Source: Burkholderia diffusa (GTDB lineage Bacteria; Pseudomonadota; Gammaproteobacteria; Burkholderiales; Burkholderiaceae). Taken from it: a stretch of 20,665 nt of DNA. Made by a program: the position numbers and the translations under genes. The stretch's first letter is position 1. Every line of letters begins with the position of its first letter. Shown piece by piece: positions 8,133-15,893 of the stretch. The stretch covers positions 1 to 20,665 of the forward strand of contig NZ_CABVPN010000051.1 of the NCBI RefSeq assembly GCF_902499115.1, read 5' to 3'. The notes under the pieces were generated by a model, which was not told where the DNA came from, did not search any database, and worked only from the letters and a program-made list of their open reading frames with translations.

Positions 8133-9134
8133 ATGAAAAAGCGGCTCACCCATCCGACCATCACCATCGACCTGATCATTTATGAAGGTTTCAAGCTCCT
8201 GGACGCGGTCGGGCCGATGTCCGTGTTCTCTTATGCGAACATCCATCTTGCAGAGCTAGGCCGCCCGCCAGGTTACGACGTGCGGATTGTTGCGAGCAAG
8301 GTGACCCCCATCGCATCCGACTCGGTCGCCTCCCTCACACCGACCAAATCGCTTTCTCCATTGTCGGTGCCGCATACCGCGTTTGTCGTAGGCACGCGGA
8401 GCATCGACGATGCCGTCGCGCAAAATCCTGAAATCGTTGATTGGTTCGGCTCGGTGGCGAGTCGACTCCAAAGAACCGCGGGACTCTGTTCCGGCGTCTT
8501 CTTCCTTGCCGCCGCCGGTCTGCTCGACGGACATCGCGCCACGACGCACTGGAGCGTTCGAGATGAACTGAAGGACCGCTATCCTAAGGTTTCAATCGAT
8601 GAAGAATGCATCTTCCTGAACGACGATTGGCTGTGGACATCAGCTGGCGTCACTGCCGGGATCGATCTGGCACTCGCAATGGTCGAGCAAGATCACGGAC
8701 CGGAACTTGCCCATTTGGTCGCCCGCGATCTTGTGGTCTACCTCAAGCGCTCGGGCACACAATCTCAGTTGAGCGTACACCTCCGAGTTCAGCAGACCAA
8801 CCGAATTGAAATTCGGCAACTGCAAGAGTGGCTCCTGGAAAACATCACACGGAAGCTTTCCGTTGCCGAGATGGCCGGATACATCTCCATGAGCGAACGT
8901 AACTTCTTAAGGGTATTCCATGAGGAAATGGGCATGACGCCTGGACGTTACCTGGAGAAGACACGTATCGATATGGCGAGCCAGCTACTTCGCGAGACAT
9001 CCCTGCCTGCCAAGGCGATCGCGAGTCACGTCGGGTTCGGGAGCTACGAATTGATGCGACGCTCTTTTCAAAAGGTGCTCGGTATAAGCCCGAGCACTTA
9101 CAGAAGCACAGGGGAAGAAACGAAGCCGAAATAA
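8133..9134 (+). CDS. GlxA-family AraC-type regulator with DJ-1/PfpI domain
   Basis: This 333-residue protein joins an N-terminal DJ-1/PfpI (class I glutamine amidotransferase-like) domain (about 10-190) to a C-terminal AraC double helix-turn-helix (about 235-325). The elbow AGLCSGVFFLAAAGLLDG keeps Cys119. The AraC part shows LSVAEMAGYISMSERNFLRVF and the signature AIASHVGFGSYELMRRSFQKVLGISPSTYR. Members of this family activate amine, carnitine, choline and arginine catabolism in pseudomonads and Burkholderia (GbdR, CdhR, ArgR), so the architecture fits an amine cluster. It follows the TetR gene by 23 bases. The start at 8133 has only a weak ribosome site, but sequence just after it (TIDLIIYEGFKLLDAVGPMSVF) is typical of the true N-terminus. 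Confidence 0.92.
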   Translation: MKKRLTHPTITIDLIIYEGFKLLDAVGPMSVFSYANIHLAELGRPPGYDVRIVASKVTPIASDSVASLTPTKSLSPLSVPHTAFVVGTRSIDDAVAQNPEIVDWFGSVASRLQRTAGLCSGVFFLAAAGLLDGHRATTHWSVRDELKDRYPKVSIDEECIFLNDDWLWTSAGVTAGIDLALAMVEQDHGPELAHLVARDLVVYLKRSGTQSQLSVHLRVQQTNRIEIRQLQEWLLENITRKLSVAEMAGYISMSERNFLRVFHEEMGMTPGRYLEKTRIDMASQLLRETSLPAKAIASHVGFGSYELMRRSFQKVLGISPSTYRSTGEETKPK

Positions 9135-9210
9135 ACCGTCTGCGCTTCGGCTCAGGTACCTCCAGCCGATCACCGAGAAGCCTGACAGGCGCGGTTCCTT
9201 TACCCGGATG

Positions 9211-9228
9211 GGCAGGATTCCGCCTGCC
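9211..9228. terminator. Hairpin in the convergent AraC / VOC intergenic region
   Basis: GGCAGG-ATTCCG-CCTGCC is a perfect 6-base-pair stem with a 6-base loop. It lies between the ends of the convergent AraC-type and VOC genes (9134 and 9337), where a bidirectional terminator would be expected. No U-tract follows on either strand, so it is a weak call. Confidence 0.35.
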
Positions 9229-9336
9229 TTCGTTGCGAATGCGAGATGAACGCAGGCGGATCGGCCTCATAGACGTAGTACTGGTGCGGCTGGAAAACTC
9301 AAGGCCGAAAGCTCATTTTCTGGCAATGGTGTCGGG

Positions 9337-9720
9337 TTACTCAGCCTTGAAGCAATAGACGGCAAGTTTGTTGCCATCCAGATCGCGCACGTAAGCAGCA
9401 TATGCGTTTGGCGCCCAGCCACGCGGTCCGGCAGGACCTTCGCATTTTCCACCTGCGGCAAGCGCGCTTTTGTAAAACGCGTCGATCGACTTGCGATCCG
9501 GTGCTTCAAACGAGACGGTCACGCCATTCCCAACGGTGGCTGCTTGGCCATTCGCCGGCTTCAGAACGAAGAAGGACGGAGACTCCTGACCCCAGATGGA
9601 GCCGTTGTCGTTGAGGTCGGCGACACGCTTCAAGCCGATTTCTCCAAGCACGCGATCGTAGAACGAGCGCGCATTCTCGAGATGGTTCGTGCCGACAGTG
9701 ATGTGCGTAAAGACTGCCAT
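9337..9720 (-). CDS. VOC (glyoxalase/bleomycin-resistance) family protein
   Basis: This 127-residue protein is a single vicinal-oxygen-chelate domain built of two beta-alpha-beta-beta-beta repeats. The first repeat opens with MAVFTHITVGTNHLENARSF and the metal-ligand candidate His6. The second ends with AAYVRDLDGNKLAVYCF, the usual C-terminal strand with DxDGN. The ATG at 9720 has GAGGAG five bases upstream, which rejects longer starts. It lies 70 bases after the S-formylglutathione hydrolase on the same strand and may be the last gene of that transcript. VOC enzymes include glyoxalase I and dioxygenases. Next to glutathione-dependent formaldehyde genes a role in aldehyde or glutathione-adduct detoxification is plausible but unproven. 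Its base composition is lower in GC than the two upstream genes. Confidence 0.88.
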   Translation of the reverse strand: MAVFTHITVGTNHLENARSFYDRVLGEIGLKRVADLNDNGSIWGQESPSFFVLKPANGQAATVGNGVTVSFEAPDRKSIDAFYKSALAAGGKCEGPAGPRGWAPNAYAAYVRDLDGNKLAVYCFKAE

Positions 9721-9790
9721 GATTCTCCTCTTTGAGTGACGTGATGGTACGGCGCTGCGCGCCAGAATGAATCTTCGGATGATTGTGTAT

Positions 9791-10648
9791 TCACCCTCGG
9801 TACGCACCGAGGGCAGTCGCGTGATGCCCGATGTGGTCCGCGATGAAAGTTGAAATGAAGAAATAGCCGTGGTCGAAGCCCGGATGACGGCGCAGCGTCA
9901 GCGGCTGGCCGGCCTTCGCGCAGGCGCCTTCGAACACGTCGGGGTTGAGCTGGTTCGCGAGGAACTGATCGGCGAGGCCCTGATCGACGAGGATGCCGTC
10001 CGCGAACTTCGGCGCATCGGCACGCGCGACGAGTTCGCTTGCGTCGTGCGCCTTCCACGCATCGCGATCGGCGCCGAGGTAACCCGAGAACGCCTTCTCG
10101 CCCCACGGGCAGCGCGTCGGCGCGGCGATCGGCGCGAACGCCGACACCGACCGGTACAGGCCCGGATGGCGCAACGCGAGCGTCAGCGCGCCGTGGCCGC
10201 CCATCGAGTGCCCGAAGATGCCGAGCCGCGCACCGTCGATCGGCAGTTCGGCCGCGACGAGCACGCGCAGCTCGCCCGTCACGTACGACTCCATCCGGTA
10301 ATGCGCGGACCACGGCGCCTCGGTCGCATCGACGTAGAAACCCGCGCCGACGCCGAAGTCCCACGCGTCGGTCTCTCCCGGCACGCCCGCGCCGCGCGGG
10401 CTCGTGTCGGGCATCACGAGCGCGATGCCGTGCTGCGCCGCGTATAGCTGCGCGCCGGCCTTGATCGCGAACGTCTCGTCGGTGCACGTGAGCCCCGCGA
10501 GATAGAACAGCGCCGGCACGCGGCCGTGCGCGGCCTGCGGCGGCAGGTACACCGAGAACTTCATCGGCAGGCCGATGGCCGCCGAATCGTGACGGTAGAA
10601 ACGCTGCTCGCCGCCGTGGCACGCATGCGAGGAAACGAGTTCGAGCAT
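9791..10648 (-). CDS. fghA: S-formylglutathione hydrolase
   Basis: This 285-residue alpha/beta hydrolase has the length of esterase D / S-formylglutathione hydrolase. It hydrolyses S-formylglutathione to formate and glutathione, the second step of glutathione-dependent formaldehyde detoxification. Seen are FYLAGLTCTDE (48-58), the nucleophile elbow GHSMGGHGAL with Ser148, IL-VDQGLADQFL (219-230) holding the catalytic aspartate, and GFDHGYFFISTFIADH with His260. The ATG at 10648 is 16 bases after the frmA stop, so the two are co-transcribed. The gene is very GC-rich. A hand count of bases 10141-10200 gives 46 of 60 G+C, against 28 of 60 in the permease at 12781-12840. That suggests core-genome origin beside accessory genes. 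Confidence 0.96.
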   Translation of the reverse strand: MLELVSSHACHGGEQRFYRHDSAAIGLPMKFSVYLPPQAAHGRVPALFYLAGLTCTDETFAIKAGAQLYAAQHGIALVMPDTSPRGAGVPGETDAWDFGVGAGFYVDATEAPWSAHYRMESYVTGELRVLVAAELPIDGARLGIFGHSMGGHGALTLALRHPGLYRSVSAFAPIAAPTRCPWGEKAFSGYLGADRDAWKAHDASELVARADAPKFADGILVDQGLADQFLANQLNPDVFEGACAKAGQPLTLRRHPGFDHGYFFISTFIADHIGHHATALGAYRG

Positions 10649-10664
10649 CGCGGTGCGCTCCCGG

Positions 10665-11771
10665 TCAGTACAGCACGACCGAGCGGATCGACTCGCCGGC
10701 CTTCATCAGGTCGAAGCCTTCGTTGATCCGCTCGAGCGGCAGCGTGTGCGTGATCAGGTCGTCGATGTTGATCTTGCCTTCCATGTACCAGTCGACGATC
10801 TTCGGCACGTCGGTGCGGCCGCGCGCGCCGCCGAACGCCGAACCCTTCCACTCGCGGCCCGTGACCAGCTGGAACGGGCGCGTGCTGATTTCCTCACCGG
10901 CTGCCGCCACGCCGATGATGAACGACTGGCCCCAGCCCTTGTGCGTGCACTCGAGCGCCTGGCGCATCAGCTTCACGTTGCCCACGCACTCGAACGAGTA
11001 GTCCGCGCCGCCGTCGGTCAGTTGCACGATGTGGTCGACCACGTTCTCGACTTCGTTCGGGTTGATGAAGTGCGTCATCCCGAACTTCTTCGCGAGCTCG
11101 ACGCGCTTCGGGTTGATGTCGACGCCGATGATCTTGTCCGCGCCGACCATCTTCGCGCCCTGGATCACGTTCAGGCCGATGCCGCCGAGCCCGAACACGA
11201 CGACGTTCGCGCCGGCCTCGACCTTCGCCGAGTACACGACCGCGCCGACGCCCGTCGTCACGCCGCAGCCGATGTAGCAGATCTTGTCGAACGGCGCGTC
11301 CTCGCGCACCTTCGCGACCGCGATCTCCGGCACGACGATGTAGTTCGAGAACGTCGACGTGCCCATGTAGTGGAACAGCGGCTTGCCGTCGAGCGAGAAG
11401 CGCGACGTCGCGTCGGGCATCAGCCCCTTGCCCTGTGTCGCGCGGATCTTCTGGCACAGGTTGGTCTTGCGCGACAGGCAGAACTTGCACTCGCGGCATT
11501 CGGGCGTGTAGAGCGGAATCACGTGGTCGCCCTTGCGCAGGGTGCCGACGCCGGGGCCGACGTCGACCACGACGCCCGCGCCCTCATGGCCGAGGATCGC
11601 CGGGAAGATCCCTTCCGGATCGGCGCCCGACAGCGTGTAGTAGTCGGTGTGGCAGATGCCCGTCGCCTTCACTTCGATCAGCACTTCGCCAGCGCGCGGC
11701 CCTTCGAGATCGACTTCCTCGATCGTCAGCGGCTGCCCCGCCTTCCAGGCGATTGCGGCTTTGGTTTTCAT
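10665..11771 (-). CDS. frmA: S-(hydroxymethyl)glutathione dehydrogenase / class III alcohol dehydrogenase
   Basis: This 368-residue zinc alcohol dehydrogenase of the class III type oxidises the glutathione-formaldehyde adduct to S-formylglutathione with NAD+. Catalytic zinc ligands are visible as Cys40 (GICHTD), His62 (GHEGAG) and Cys169 (GCGVTTG). Structural zinc ligands are Cys92, 95, 98 and 106 (ECRECKFC...NLC). The NAD-binding VFGLGGIGL (192-200) is followed by VDINPKR. The ATG at 11771 follows GAGGA with five bases between. It heads the frmA-fghA pair and probably the VOC gene, and is divergent from the permease. It is the natural sink for formaldehyde released by an N-demethylating oxidase. 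adhC is an equivalent symbol in many genomes. Confidence 0.97.
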   Translation of the reverse strand: MKTKAAIAWKAGQPLTIEEVDLEGPRAGEVLIEVKATGICHTDYYTLSGADPEGIFPAILGHEGAGVVVDVGPGVGTLRKGDHVIPLYTPECRECKFCLSRKTNLCQKIRATQGKGLMPDATSRFSLDGKPLFHYMGTSTFSNYIVVPEIAVAKVREDAPFDKICYIGCGVTTGVGAVVYSAKVEAGANVVVFGLGGIGLNVIQGAKMVGADKIIGVDINPKRVELAKKFGMTHFINPNEVENVVDHIVQLTDGGADYSFECVGNVKLMRQALECTHKGWGQSFIIGVAAAGEEISTRPFQLVTGREWKGSAFGGARGRTDVPKIVDWYMEGKINIDDLITHTLPLERINEGFDLMKAGESIRSVVLY

Positions 11772-12170
11772 CTCAATCCTCGATCTATTTGCTGGAACGA
11801 AGATTAAGTGTCGGAGAATGCTCAGCCAACGCTTCTCCCGAGTTTTGGCGGGATCGTTGCGCACGATGGCGCGAATCAGTGCCTCCGCTTCCAACCTGAA
11901 ATCTACGCTTGGACGACCCCTTTTTCGTCATTCACGCCTTCGACCTGGGAGACCCGGGCGTATCTCGCACTAGGGGAAACACTGGCTTTGCAACTTTGGG
12001 ATGATTGACGATTGATTTCGGCCGCTGAAAATCAGTTCGACAGATGCCGGTACCGCACGGGAATCCGTCTCCTGTGAGAGGTCGACGCGACAGATCAAAA
12101 GTACTTGCGTTGACCAATGTACGCGCCAATAACACCAGCCTTTCGTCCTAATTTTGGAAGGAACCCCACC
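11772..12170. promoter_or_regulatory. Divergent intergenic region between frmA and the permease
   Basis: These 399 bases hold no convincing gene and must carry promoters for frmA (minus) and the permease (plus). Small symmetric elements seen are ATCGT-TGCGC-ACGAT near 11850, a CCTGGG/CCCGGG hairpin with one wobble pair near 11944-11958, and a tandem GATTGAC-GATTGAT at 12003-12016. A TTGAC hexamer occurs at 12111, but no convincing -10 box follows at the right distance. None is strong enough to name a regulator. Confidence 0.4.
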
Positions 12171-13613
12171 ATGGATGCCGCAAGAGAAGCAAATCAACCG
12201 CAACTGCGGAAGGGCGCTTTAGGGCTCTTCGCAATAGTCTCGGCCGTAATCGCAACCAACGGCCCCTTGACCGCTCTGGTAGGCGCGGTTCCCGTTTCCC
12301 TCACCATGGGCAACGGTATCGGGCTGCCTTCGGTATTTGTCATCGTCGGCCTGGTCTATGTGCTCTTCAGCGTTGGCTTCACCGCAATGAGCAAATACAC
12401 CACGAACGCGGGTGCGTTCTATGCGTACATCGCTCAGGGACTCGGGCGGCCGTGGGGCATCAGCGCCGCGTTTGTCGCCATCTTGTCGTACAACGCAATG
12501 CAGCTCGCCTGTTACGGCATGCTTGGATTCTTCCTGTCGACAAGCCTACACGACTGGATCGGCGTTGACGTGCCATGGTGGATATGCTGTCTCGGTGCGC
12601 TGCTCGTCATTCTTGTAGCGAGTATCACCAACATTGAGATCAGCGGTCGGTTATTGTTTTTCCTCCTCGCTGCCGAAATGCTCGTTATCGCCGTATTCGA
12701 CGTCGCGGCAGTTTTGCACGGCGGTCCCGCTGGCTATACGCTCGCATCTTTCACCCCGCAGCATACCTTCACTGCTGGTTTTGGAACGGCAATCGTGTTT
12801 GTAGTCGGTTCGTACATGGGCTTTGAAACCACTGCGATTTATGCGGAAGAAGCAAAGGAGCCACATCGTAATATTCCATTGGCGACCTATATCTCCATCA
12901 CGACGATCATGGTGCTGTATACCTTCTCCGTTTGGGCGCTGATCGTCGTCTGGGGTCCCAGCGAGGTCGTCTCCGTGGCTGGGAAAGATCCCGCCAGCTT
13001 GTGGTACGGAATGGCAGAGCGTATCGCCGGCAAATTCATTTCCGAGGCGATGCAAGTGCTGATGCTTACCAGCCTGTTCGCCGCACTTCTCAGCTTCCAC
13101 AACACCACGTCCCGGTACATTTTCTCGCTCGGGCGAGAAGAGGTGCTGCCAAGGGTGCTTTCAACGGTATCACGAGGACAGCAAGCGCCCGTAGTTGCAT
13201 GTGCGGTGCAAGCTGCCGCCGTGGCCGCGGCTCTGCTCCTGTTCGCATGGTCGAAGTCCGATCCGATGAATGTCGTCCTGCCCTATACGGCCGCACTCTC
13301 GACCATCGGTCTCCTGTCGGTCCAATGCTTGACTTCGCTTTCGGTGATCGCCTTTTTCATGCGGGGCACCCGTGGCGAGAACGCGTGGGTGAGGCAAATA
13401 GCGCCGGCGGCAAGCGCGATCGCGCTTGCGTGGTTCGTATTCATGGAAGTCAGCCACCTCGATCTGATGACCGGATCGACGTCGCGGTGGATCTATTGCT
13501 TCCCTTACGGCATCGCCGCGCTTGCGCTCGGCGGCGTGATGTACGCACTTTGGTTGCGCAAGGCTCGTCCGGATCGCTACAGCAGTCTGGGACGCTTCCT
13601 CTCCGAGCTGTGA
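12171..13613 (+). CDS. APC-superfamily amino acid/amine permease
   Basis: This 480-residue inner-membrane protein has about twelve hydrophobic segments, typical of the amino acid-polyamine-organocation superfamily. It begins with a short charged N-terminus and then GALGLFAIVSAVIATNGPLTALVGAVPVSL, the first broken helix carrying substrate-binding backbone. The conserved loop GFETTAIYAEEAKEPHRNIP is a family hallmark, followed by the long run of helices to a charged C-terminus. The ATG at 12171 has AAGGA eight bases upstream, so the in-frame ATG at 12117 is not preferred. It would import an amine, amino alcohol or amino acid by proton symport or exchange. It is divergent from frmA and followed 128 bases later by a porin, giving an inner/outer membrane uptake pair. 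The exact substrate cannot be assigned. Confidence 0.9.
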   Translation: MDAAREANQPQLRKGALGLFAIVSAVIATNGPLTALVGAVPVSLTMGNGIGLPSVFVIVGLVYVLFSVGFTAMSKYTTNAGAFYAYIAQGLGRPWGISAAFVAILSYNAMQLACYGMLGFFLSTSLHDWIGVDVPWWICCLGALLVILVASITNIEISGRLLFFLLAAEMLVIAVFDVAAVLHGGPAGYTLASFTPQHTFTAGFGTAIVFVVGSYMGFETTAIYAEEAKEPHRNIPLATYISITTIMVLYTFSVWALIVVWGPSEVVSVAGKDPASLWYGMAERIAGKFISEAMQVLMLTSLFAALLSFHNTTSRYIFSLGREEVLPRVLSTVSRGQQAPVVACAVQAAAVAAALLLFAWSKSDPMNVVLPYTAALSTIGLLSVQCLTSLSVIAFFMRGTRGENAWVRQIAPAASAIALAWFVFMEVSHLDLMTGSTSRWIYCFPYGIAALALGGVMYALWLRKARPDRYSSLGRFLSEL

Positions 13614-13635
13614 GTTTCCCCGGCGCTCCAGAACA

Positions 13636-13653
13636 CGGCTCGTAGAAGAGCCG
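13636..13653. terminator. Hairpin after the permease gene
   Basis: CGGCTC-GTAGAA-GAGCCG forms a perfect 6-base-pair stem 22 bases after the permease stop. A second small hairpin, GCGGC-GATT-GCCGC, lies at 13683-13696. No U-run follows either, so termination would be weak or factor-assisted. The porin could be partly co-transcribed with the permease. Confidence 0.4.
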
Positions 13654-13741
13654 ACTGAAACCCATCAATCGGTCCAACGCAGGCGGCGATTGCCGCAGGA
13701 CGGCGTTCGGCCGAAACACATCGATTCCAGGAGTCGTTCGA

Positions 13742-15031
13742 ATGTGCAATCCAGAAATCAACCGGTACGCGGGAATGAATCGCCGCGCGAGTTCATCCTC
13801 TTTCAAGGCCACATCTGCAAAGTTTCGGACCCGCGCAATCCGTGCATCCGTTGCTGCTATCGTCGCATGTGGGCCGATGATGGCCGCCGCTCAAAGCAGC
13901 GTCACACTTTACGGTGTGGTCGACACAGGCATCACGTTCCTGTCCAACCAGCAGGTCGCGGACGGCGCCGGTGTTTCGGGAAAACGCGCTTGGCAAATGA
14001 CCGCCGGTAACAGCGCGCCGTCGTCATTCGGTATAAAAGGCGTAGAGGATCTCGGCGGCGGAATGGCCGCGACTTTCAATTTGCAGAATTATTTTCAATC
14101 GAACAACGGCGCCTTCTTTGAGCCGAACGGGCTGTTTGACGCCAATGCTACCGTCGGCCTGAAGTCCGACAAGCTCGGTGTGCTCACGTTTGGCCGCCAG
14201 TTCGACTCGTACACGACATATCTCGCGCCATACGCGTCGAGCAATGTCTGGTCCGGTTTTGCGGGCGCGCACTTCGGTGACGTTGACAATCTGAATGCCG
14301 CTTTCAACGTGAACAATTCCGTCGTGTATACGAGCCCGACATTTGGCGGCTTCTCCTTCAGCGGCACATTCAGTCTGGGCAATCAACCTGGAGCGTTCGC
14401 AACCAATCGTGCATGGGCTGTCGCGGCCGGCTACCAGTCCGGCGCCCTCTCCGTTGCGGCCGGTTATCTTTCGCTGCGGGATCCGTTCACCGCAGCCTTG
14501 GGCGGCAACAACGCATATATCGGCGAGTTCAGCTGCGGGCAAAGCCCGTCGAACTATTGTCAGCTGCAAAACGCGAGCGAGCTTCGAACATACGGGGTTG
14601 GCGGCAGCTACAGTTTCGGCCGGTTCAACGTGAATGCCACGCTTACGCGCGCGAAGTTGCTGGCCAGTCGGTATCTGGTCCAGGCCGGCGGCCCGGTCAG
14701 TGACGTTCGATTCGATACAGCCGAAGTCAATAGTCTGTACAGTTTTTCCGAGGCGCTGCAGTTCGGTCTGGCCTACGCATACACGATTGGAAAAATATCC
14801 GAAACGGGGGATCGGCCTCAGATTCACAAGGTCAGCCTCGCGACGATCTACAATCTTTCGAAGCGAACGCAGCTCTACCTCATCGGCAATTTCGAAAAAA
14901 TGGCTGGAGATGGCATCGGTATCAACCCCGTGACCGGCTCGCTCGAGCGCTACGCGCAACTCTCGTATTTCGGCAATTCGAATTCGTCGAGCCAGCTCGC
15001 AGTGTCGATGGGTATCAAGCACACGTTCTAG
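13742..15031 (+). CDS. Outer-membrane general porin (OpcP / Gram-negative porin family)
   Basis: This 429-residue precursor is the usual betaproteobacterial trimeric porin. An unusually long export signal occupies residues 1-50: a basic stretch rich in Arg/Lys/Ser, a hydrophobic core (ASVAAIVACGPMMAAA), and likely cleavage before QSSVTLYGVVD, the canonical mature porin start. The body alternates beta-strand-like segments with loops, includes GIKGVEDLGGGMAATF and FGRQFDSY, and ends SMGIKHTF with the C-terminal phenylalanine needed for outer-membrane assembly. The ATG at 13742 has AGGAG eight bases upstream, which supports the long form over the in-frame Met at 13775. It allows passive diffusion of small hydrophilic solutes and is positioned as the outer-membrane partner of the upstream permease. 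Confidence 0.94.
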   Translation: MCNPEINRYAGMNRRASSSSFKATSAKFRTRAIRASVAAIVACGPMMAAAQSSVTLYGVVDTGITFLSNQQVADGAGVSGKRAWQMTAGNSAPSSFGIKGVEDLGGGMAATFNLQNYFQSNNGAFFEPNGLFDANATVGLKSDKLGVLTFGRQFDSYTTYLAPYASSNVWSGFAGAHFGDVDNLNAAFNVNNSVVYTSPTFGGFSFSGTFSLGNQPGAFATNRAWAVAAGYQSGALSVAAGYLSLRDPFTAALGGNNAYIGEFSCGQSPSNYCQLQNASELRTYGVGGSYSFGRFNVNATLTRAKLLASRYLVQAGGPVSDVRFDTAEVNSLYSFSEALQFGLAYAYTIGKISETGDRPQIHKVSLATIYNLSKRTQLYLIGNFEKMAGDGIGINPVTGSLERYAQLSYFGNSNSSSQLAVSMGIKHTF

Positions 15032-15122
15032 CCGCGTCTTGTGGTCTCGACCCGGTTCTGGCCGATCGTAACGTCGAAGTAATCGACGCGAGCGCTTGGA
15101 CCCGCCAGCGTCTCATAGACAC

Positions 15123-15240
15123 TCACGAGCCGTTTAGCGATAAAAGATCGCCGGCGGAACCATGCCGACGAACCGGGTCATAAAACCTTTCGATGTAGTC
15201 GAACAGGTCCGGGGCCGCGTCGCCCGGCTCGAATAGGGGC
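15123..15240 (-). mobile_element. IS3-family transposase (OrfB) C-terminal remnant
   Basis: On the minus strand the reading LFDYIERFYDPVRRHG is the characteristic end of IS3-family OrfB proteins (FDYIExFYNPxRRHS), followed by a stop at 15123-15125. No transposase body, inverted repeats or OrfA are attached, so it is a dead fragment. It lies just after the porin and opens a stretch of broken genes. Confidence 0.6.
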
Positions 15241-15304
15241 GCCGCTTGATTCGCTCCTGTTTCAGGAGCACGGAAGAACAGCAGCAAGCCACTGCGGGGA
15301 GCGG

Positions 15305-15598
15305 TCAGCGTTGCTCTGCCGTCAGTTGCCTCAACTGTTCGAGCAGTTTGACGGCGGGGCTCGGCAATAAACCGCGCCCGCGCCGAAATCCGGTCAACGT
15401 GCGCTGCCCGACCACCTTCGGCAATTCGAGCGTATCGAAGACACCAGCCTTGCTCTCCGTCACGTACATAGGTTCAAGCATCCAGCTCAGAAAGCCGGAC
15501 CGGGCGACGAGACTCTTCAACACGGTAATCGATCGGGTTTCGACCACGATGTTCGGGAGTCCCAGGCCGTGTCCGGCGAACACCTGCTGCATGTGTTC
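15305..15598 (-). pseudogene. LysR-family regulator, C-terminal fragment
   Basis: About 97 residues of the end of a LysR-type effector domain are readable on the minus strand: GLPNIVVETRSITVLKSLVARSGFLSWMLEPMY followed by a tail with RRGRGLLPSPAVKLLEQLR. The helix-turn-helix and the first two thirds of the protein are missing. The upstream boundary, near 15598, abuts an aldehyde dehydrogenase fragment on the opposite strand. The gene cannot bind DNA. The arrangement fits an ancestral LysR gene divergent from an aromatic catabolic operon that lost its centre by deletion. Confidence 0.75.
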
Positions 15599-15614
15599 GG
15601 ATGGCACGGTGCCG

Positions 15615-15892
15615 CGCGGCGGCACCCATGGCCTCATCGTCGAGGCGATGCAGGAGACCGGATTGCCGCCCGGCACGGTGAATTTCGTCACGAACGCCCC
15701 GGCGGACGCTGCCCGCATCGTCGACGCACTGGTCGCCCATCCCAAGGTCCGACGGGTCAACTTCACGGGTTCCACGCGCGTGGGGCGCTTGATCGCGGAA
15801 CAATGTGCGCGTCATCTGAAACCGGCCGTGCTCGAACTCGGCGGCAAGGCGCCGTTCATCGTCCTCGATGATGCGGACGTCGAGGCAGCGGT
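15615..15892 (+). pseudogene. Aromatic-aldehyde (vanillin/salicylaldehyde-type) dehydrogenase, middle fragment
   Basis: About 92 residues of an ALDH read from THGLIVEAMQETGLPPGTVNFVTNAPADAA through NFTGSTRVGR to LELGGKAPFIVLDDADVEAAV. The catalytic glutamate region (LELGGK) survives. The N-terminal cofactor domain and the catalytic cysteine segment are absent. THGLI and the NAPADAA stretch are typical of vanillin and salicylaldehyde dehydrogenases. At about 15892 the reading breaks off and MFS-transporter sequence begins in another frame. It is a non-functional relic. Confidence 0.8.
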
Positions 15893-15893
15893 T

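Noticed and set aside
10653..11807. A long open frame on the plus strand opposite frmA
   Set aside because: Its composition (runs of Asp, Arg, Ala, His, Val) is the typical mirror of a GC-rich coding strand; frmA has all its zinc ligands.
14024..15022. A 332-codon minus-strand frame opposite the porin
   Set aside because: The porin has a signal sequence, ribosome site and C-terminal Phe; the antisense frame shows no domain.
15246..15614. Plus-strand reading across the LysR region joined to the ALDH fragment as one protein
   Set aside because: The portion before 15615 has no ALDH similarity, while its minus strand reads as a clear LysR C-terminus.
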